Below, piece by piece: positions 60,179 through 64,000 of a DNA stretch of 64,000 nucleotides. The notes under the pieces are model-generated. The model was not told the DNA's origin. It saw nothing but the letters and a program-made list of their open reading frames with translations, and did no database searches. The position numbers and the translations under genes are program-made. The stretch's first letter is position 1, and every line of letters begins with the position of its first letter. This DNA comes from Intestinimonas massiliensis (ex Afouda et al. 2020) (GTDB taxonomy: Bacteria > Bacillota > Clostridia > Oscillospirales > Oscillospiraceae): assembly GCF_001244995.1 (NCBI RefSeq), contig NZ_LN869528.1, forward strand, positions 694,773 to 758,772, given 5' to 3'.

Positions 60179-61435
60179 ATGAAAAAGCGCATTCTCGCCC
60201 TGCTCCTGGGCGGCGTCATGGTCCTGGGCCTGGCCGCCTGCTCCAGCTCCGGCAGCCAGAGTCCCTCTCCCAGCGCCTCTGCCCCCGCCGCCTCCGCTCC
60301 CGCAGGGTCCACCCCCGCCGAGCCCGCCTCCGCCGTCAAGGTGGGCGGCATCATGCTCCACGACGAGAACTCCGGCTACGACATGGCCCACATCGAGGGC
60401 CTGACCACCGCCTGCAAGAACCTGGGCCTGGACCTGGACACCCAGCTCATCATCAAGTACAACGTGCCCGAGGATGAAAACTGCTACGACGCCGCCGTGG
60501 ATCTGGCCGAGCAGGGCTGCACCATCATCTTCTCCGACTCCTACGGCCATCAGAGCTACATGCAGCAGGCTGCCTCCGAGTTCGAGGACGTGATCTTCGT
60601 CTCCTGCACCGGCGACAACGCCGCCGCCTCCGGCCTGGCCAACCTGAAGAACATCTTCCCCTACACCTACGAGTCCCGCTATGTCTCCGGCGTGGTGGCC
60701 GGCATGAAGCTCAAGGAGCTCCTGGACGCCGGTACCGTCACCGATCCCTACGTGGGCTATGTGGGCGCTTACCCCTATGCCGAGGTGGTCTCCGGCTACA
60801 CCGCCTTCTTCCTGGGCATCCGGTCCATCGTCCCCGAGGCCCACATGGACGTGCAGTACACCCAGTCCTGGTACGACCCCGCCAAGGAGTCTGAGGCCGC
60901 CAACGCCCTGATGGCCCGCGGCTGCGTCATCATCGGCCAGCACGCCGACTCCACCGGTGCTCCCTCCGCCGTCCAGGCCGCCCTCGACGGCGGCAAGACC
61001 GCCTACTCCGTGGGCTACAACGTGGATATGCTCTCCGTGGCCCCCGCCGCCGCCCTGACCTCCGCCCAGAACGTCTGGTCCGTCCTGTACCAGACCACCC
61101 TGGACAAATTCCTCAAGGGAGAGGAGATCCCCGCCGACTTTGCCACCGGCATCAAGGACGGCGCCGTGTCCATCTCCGCGCTGGGCCAGTCCTGCGCCGA
61201 GGGCACCGCCGAGAAGGTGGAAGAGGTCTGGGCCGGCCTGAAGGACGGCAGCCTCAATATCTTTGACTGCGCCAACTTCACCGTGGGCGGTGAGCACCTG
61301 ACCTCCTATACCGAGTCCTACGGCATGAACGGCGCCGAGACCATCACCGACGGCGTGTTCTACGAGTCCGTCATCCGCTCCGCCCCCTACTTCGACCTGC
61401 GCATCGATGGCATTACCGAGCTCACCGCCGAATAA
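60179..61435 (+). CDS. BMP-family (PnrA-like) nucleoside-binding lipoprotein
   Basis: 418 residues. Lipoprotein signal peptide with lipobox GLAAC (Cys near residue 21) and a Ser/Pro/Ala linker. The periplasmic-binding-protein fold has VGGIMLHDENSGYDMAHIEGL, IIFSDSYGHQSYMQQAASEFEDV, NIFPYTYESRYVSGVVAGMKL, GYVGAYPYAEVVSGYTAFFLG and GCVIIGQHADSTGAPSAVQ, all typical of BMP proteins that bind purine nucleosides. First gene of the ABC operon, downstream of xpt. A terminator-like hairpin follows it. Confidence 0.9.
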   Translation: MKKRILALLLGGVMVLGLAACSSSGSQSPSPSASAPAASAPAGSTPAEPASAVKVGGIMLHDENSGYDMAHIEGLTTACKNLGLDLDTQLIIKYNVPEDENCYDAAVDLAEQGCTIIFSDSYGHQSYMQQAASEFEDVIFVSCTGDNAAASGLANLKNIFPYTYESRYVSGVVAGMKLKELLDAGTVTDPYVGYVGAYPYAEVVSGYTAFFLGIRSIVPEAHMDVQYTQSWYDPAKESEAANALMARGCVIIGQHADSTGAPSAVQAALDGGKTAYSVGYNVDMLSVAPAAALTSAQNVWSVLYQTTLDKFLKGEEIPADFATGIKDGAVSISALGQSCAEGTAEKVEEVWAGLKDGSLNIFDCANFTVGGEHLTSYTESYGMNGAETITDGVFYESVIRSAPYFDLRIDGITELTAE

Positions 61436-61462
61436 ATTTCATAAAGTACACCACAAACCGCA

Positions 61463-61494
61463 ATGGAGGGCTTGGCAGCAAGCCCTCCATTTTG
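61463..61494 (+). terminator. Intra-operon hairpin between the binding protein and ATPase genes
   Basis: ATGGAGGGCTT pairs with AAGCCCTCCAT around GGCAGC, followed by TTTT. It probably reduces read-through so that the binding protein is made in excess over the ATPase and permease. Confidence 0.8.
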
Positions 61495-61558
61495 GTACAA
61501 TAGAGTGGTACACGAAACCATGGCCCCGCCTGGATTCCGGGAAGGCCAGGGAGAAAGG

Positions 61559-63145
61559 GTGAATTGCTTGGCAACCGTAAATGTAGTCCAGATGCGGGGC
61601 ATCACCAAAACCTTCGGTGCCGTTGTGGCCAACCACAAGGTGGATCTGGACATCCGCCAGGGGGAGATCCTCTCCCTGCTGGGAGAGAACGGCAGCGGCA
61701 AGACCACGCTGATGAACATGCTCTCGGGCATCTATTTCCCGGACGAGGGCGAGATCGCGGTGAACGGGCACCCCGTCACCATCCGCTCCCCCAAGGACGC
61801 CTTCGACCTGGGCATCGGCATGGTCCACCAGCACTTCAAGCTGGTGGACGTGTTCACCGCCGCCGAAAACGTGGCCCTCGGGCTGAAAAACGAGGGGCGG
61901 CTGGATCTCAAGGCGGTCTCCGGACGCATCCGGGAGATCTGCGCCAAGTACGGCTTCCAGGTGGACCCGGACCAGAAGATCTATGACATGTCGGTATCCC
62001 AGAAGCAGACGGTGGAGATCATCAAGGTCCTCTACCGCGGGGCCGACATCCTCATCCTGGATGAGCCCACCGCCGTCCTCACCCCCCAGGAGACCGACCG
62101 CCTCTTCGATGTGCTGCGCAACATGAAGGCGGACGGCAAGTCCGTGGTCATCATCACCCATAAGCTCCACGAGGTCATGGCCATCTCCGACCGGGTGGCG
62201 GTGCTGCGCAAGGGGGAGTACATCGGCGATGTGGCCACCCAGGACACCGATCCCCAGAAGCTCACCGACATGATGGTGGGCCGGGCGGTCACCCTGAACA
62301 TCGAGCGGCCGGTAGTGGAGAAGCGGAACCTCCGCCTGGAGGTCCGGCACGTCACCGTCCTGTCCGACGAGGGGGTCAAGGCCCTGGACGATGTGTCCTT
62401 TGAGGCTTACGGCGGGGAGATTTTGGGCATTGCCGGCATCTCCGGCAGCGGGCAGAAGGAGCTGCTGGAGGCCATCGCCGGGCTCCAGAGCGTCCAGAGC
62501 GGCGGCCACATTCTCTACCACCCCCCCGCCCCCGATGAGGCCATCGCCGGGCAGCACGTGCCCGTGGATCGGGCGGGAGAGGAGCTCATCGGCAAGGACC
62601 CGTTGCAGATCAGAAAGATCGGCGTCTCCCTGGCCTTCGTCCCCGAGGACCGGCTGGGCATGGGCCTGGTGGGGGACATGGACATGCCGGACAATATGAT
62701 GCTCAAAAGCTACCGGGCCGGCCGGGGACCCATGCTGGACCGCCGGGCCCCCAAGACCCTGGCCCAGCAGGTCAAGGATGAGCTGGAGGTCATGACCCCC
62801 AGCCTGTCCACCCCGGTACGTCGCCTGTCCGGCGGAAACGTGCAGAAGGTGCTGGTGGGCCGGGAGATCGCCTCCAGCCCCACCCTGCTCATGACCGCCT
62901 ACGCCGTTCGGGGCCTGGACATCAACACCTCCTACACCATCTACCACCTGCTCAACGAGCAGAAAAAGAAGGGCGTGGCGGTGGTCTATGTGGGCGAGGA
63001 CCTGGACGTGCTGCTGGAGCTGTGCGACCGCATCCTGGTCCTCTGCGCCGGGCACGTCAACGGCATCGTGGACGGCCGCTCCGCCACCAAGGAGGAGGTC
63101 GGCCTCCTCATGACCAATCTGAAAAAGGAGGATGAGCGCGCATGA
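61559..63145 (+). CDS. Nucleoside ABC transporter ATP-binding protein (two fused NBDs)
   Basis: About 528 residues from GTG at 61559 (GGGAG five bases upstream); TTG at 61568 is an alternative. First NBD: Walker A LLGENGSGKTTLMN, signature MSVSQKQTVEIIKVL, Walker B ILILDEPTAVLTPQE. Second NBD: degenerate Walker A ISGSGQKELLEAI, signature LSGGNVQKVLVGREI, and degenerate Walker B LLMTAYAVRGLD, as is usual for the sugar/nucleoside group, so only one site is likely to be fully active. The stop overlaps the permease start (ATGA). Confidence 0.92.
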   Translation: MNCLATVNVVQMRGITKTFGAVVANHKVDLDIRQGEILSLLGENGSGKTTLMNMLSGIYFPDEGEIAVNGHPVTIRSPKDAFDLGIGMVHQHFKLVDVFTAAENVALGLKNEGRLDLKAVSGRIREICAKYGFQVDPDQKIYDMSVSQKQTVEIIKVLYRGADILILDEPTAVLTPQETDRLFDVLRNMKADGKSVVIITHKLHEVMAISDRVAVLRKGEYIGDVATQDTDPQKLTDMMVGRAVTLNIERPVVEKRNLRLEVRHVTVLSDEGVKALDDVSFEAYGGEILGIAGISGSGQKELLEAIAGLQSVQSGGHILYHPPAPDEAIAGQHVPVDRAGEELIGKDPLQIRKIGVSLAFVPEDRLGMGLVGDMDMPDNMMLKSYRAGRGPMLDRRAPKTLAQQVKDELEVMTPSLSTPVRRLSGGNVQKVLVGREIASSPTLLMTAYAVRGLDINTSYTIYHLLNEQKKKGVAVVYVGEDLDVLLELCDRILVLCAGHVNGIVDGRSATKEEVGLLMTNLKKEDERA

Positions 63146-64000
63146 GTACCCCGGCTGTCCACAAAGAGCCCGTCCTCCGCATCGCCAAGCGGGACGGCCT
63201 GCCCCACTGGAAGGGCTGGCTGATCCGCGTCGCCGCCGTGGTCCTGGCCCTGATCCTCAGCGGCGCCTTTATCTACGCCATCACCAGGCTCAACCCGGTA
63301 CAGGTCTACGAGGCCATGTTCGAAGGGGCCTTCGGCTCCTCGCGCCGGAGCTGGGTCACCATTCGGGACGCCATGATGCTGCTGTGCATCGGCATCGGCC
63401 TGGCCCCCGCCTTCAAAATGAAGTTCTGGAACATCGGCGCCGAGGGGCAGATCCTGGTGGGCGGGTGCATGACCGCCGGGCTCATGCTCGCCCTGGGCGG
63501 CACCGTGCCCACTCCGGTGCTGCTGGTCATCATGGCCATCGCCAGTCTGTGCGCCGGGGCGGTGTGGGGCATGATCCCCGCCGTGTTCAAGGCCCGCTGG
63601 GGCACCAACGAGACCCTGTTCACCCTCATGATGAACTACGTGGCCATCCAGATCACCTCCTACTGCGTGGCCCTGTGGGAGAACCCCTACGGCTCCAACG
63701 TGGTGGGCATCATCAACCAGAGCACCAAGGACGGATGGTTCCCCGAGCTCTTCGGCCAGGCCTACGGCCTCAACGTCCTCATTGTGGTCGTCCTCACCGT
63801 GGGGATGTACATCTATCTGAAGAGCTCCAAGCAGGGCTATGAGATCGCCGTGGTGGGCGAAAGCCAGAACACCGCCCGCTACGCCGGCATCCGGCTGTCC
63901 AAGGTCTTTATCCGCACCATGGCCATCTCCGGCGCCATCTGCGGCCTGGCCGGCTTCATCGCCGTGGCCGGAGCCAGCCACACCATCTCTACCTCCACCG
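63142..64000 (+). CDS. Nucleoside ABC transporter permease (partial, runs off the window)
   Basis: 286 residues visible from ATG at 63142, overlapping the ATPase stop. BPD_transp_2 family (YufP/NupP type): first helix about 30-50 (VAAVVLALILSGAFIYAI), MKFWNIGAEGQILVGG, the transmembrane block PTPVLLVIMAIASLCAGAVWGMIPA, ETLFTLMMNYVAIQ and the coupling-helix-like region GESQNTARYAGIRLSKVFIRTMAISGAICGLAGF. The 3' end lies beyond 64000; a second permease gene normally follows. Confidence 0.92.
   Translation, partial: MSTPAVHKEPVLRIAKRDGLPHWKGWLIRVAAVVLALILSGAFIYAITRLNPVQVYEAMFEGAFGSSRRSWVTIRDAMMLLCIGIGLAPAFKMKFWNIGAEGQILVGGCMTAGLMLALGGTVPTPVLLVIMAIASLCAGAVWGMIPAVFKARWGTNETLFTLMMNYVAIQITSYCVALWENPYGSNVVGIINQSTKDGWFPELFGQAYGLNVLIVVVLTVGMYIYLKSSKQGYEIAVVGESQNTARYAGIRLSKVFIRTMAISGAICGLAGFIAVAGASHTISTST

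Overview
The window is a GC-rich chromosomal segment around the replication origin of a spore-forming, probably butyrate-producing Firmicute. The likely family is Oscillospiraceae (Flavonifractor / Pseudoflavonifractor / Lawsonibacter-like). This rests on the oriC gene set (gyrA, gyrB, remB, recF, S4 protein, dnaN, dnaA | rpmH, rnpA, yidD, yidC, jag), T-box leaders before glyS and hisS, a GPR germination protease, a ParAB-Noc locus with parS sites, and a But-type butyryl-CoA:acetate CoA-transferase. The genus is an inference from style and gene order; I could not search.

Layout. 1-4.8 kb is an accessory island: two near-identical 847-bp IS5-family elements in direct orientation flank a small secreted protein gene, followed by lower-GC genes for secreted or anchored proteins and palindromic repeats. 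4.8-13.6 kb holds rlmB, a large membrane protein that looks like a dead P-type ATPase, a candidate structured ncRNA, lexA with an SOS box, a VOC protein, a DNA alkyl-repair protein, a membrane-bound XRE regulator and an HtrA protease. 13.7-24 kb holds a YtvI/AI-2E permease, a lipoteichoic-acid-synthase-like enzyme, glyS with T-box, a GntR regulator, gpr with a tandemly duplicated 3' end, rpsT, a FabT-like regulator with FakB/DegV, and rnhA.

24-34.3 kb is the leftward replication-initiation block ending at dnaA. oriC lies on one or both sides of dnaA (DnaA boxes between dnaA and dnaN, and one upstream of dnaA inside the rpmH promoter). 34.5-41.5 kb runs rightward: rpmH-rnpA-yidD-yidC-jag, then an Orn/Lys/Arg decarboxylase, a c-di-AMP receptor (YaaQ/DarA), holB and ricT. 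At 41.5 kb the strand flips and almost everything to 59.1 kb is on the minus strand, pointing back toward oriC: a NifX-like protein with a DUF134 regulator, aspS, hisS (T-box), a membrane protein, mgsA, minD, rsmG, mscL, serS, a coiled-coil membrane protein, parB, parA, noc, but, a YitT protein and an SLH-GH18 protein. mnmE and mnmG, usually between jag and rsmG, are absent here. 59.3-64 kb is a purine-salvage block: xpt, then a long structured leader, then a BMP-type nucleoside ABC transporter whose permease runs off the end.

Two themes stand out. First, short palindrome-rich elements sit at or just after gene 3' ends (3773, 19982, 41518, 42689), and at gpr and aspS they are bracketed by 51-58 bp direct duplications of the gene's own last codons. 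Second, several regulatory sites are unusually readable: paired TTTGAnnnTCAAA operators, a 17-bp inverted repeat around the DUF134 promoter, a parS inside a 42-bp palindrome, and a DnaA box inside the rpmH promoter.
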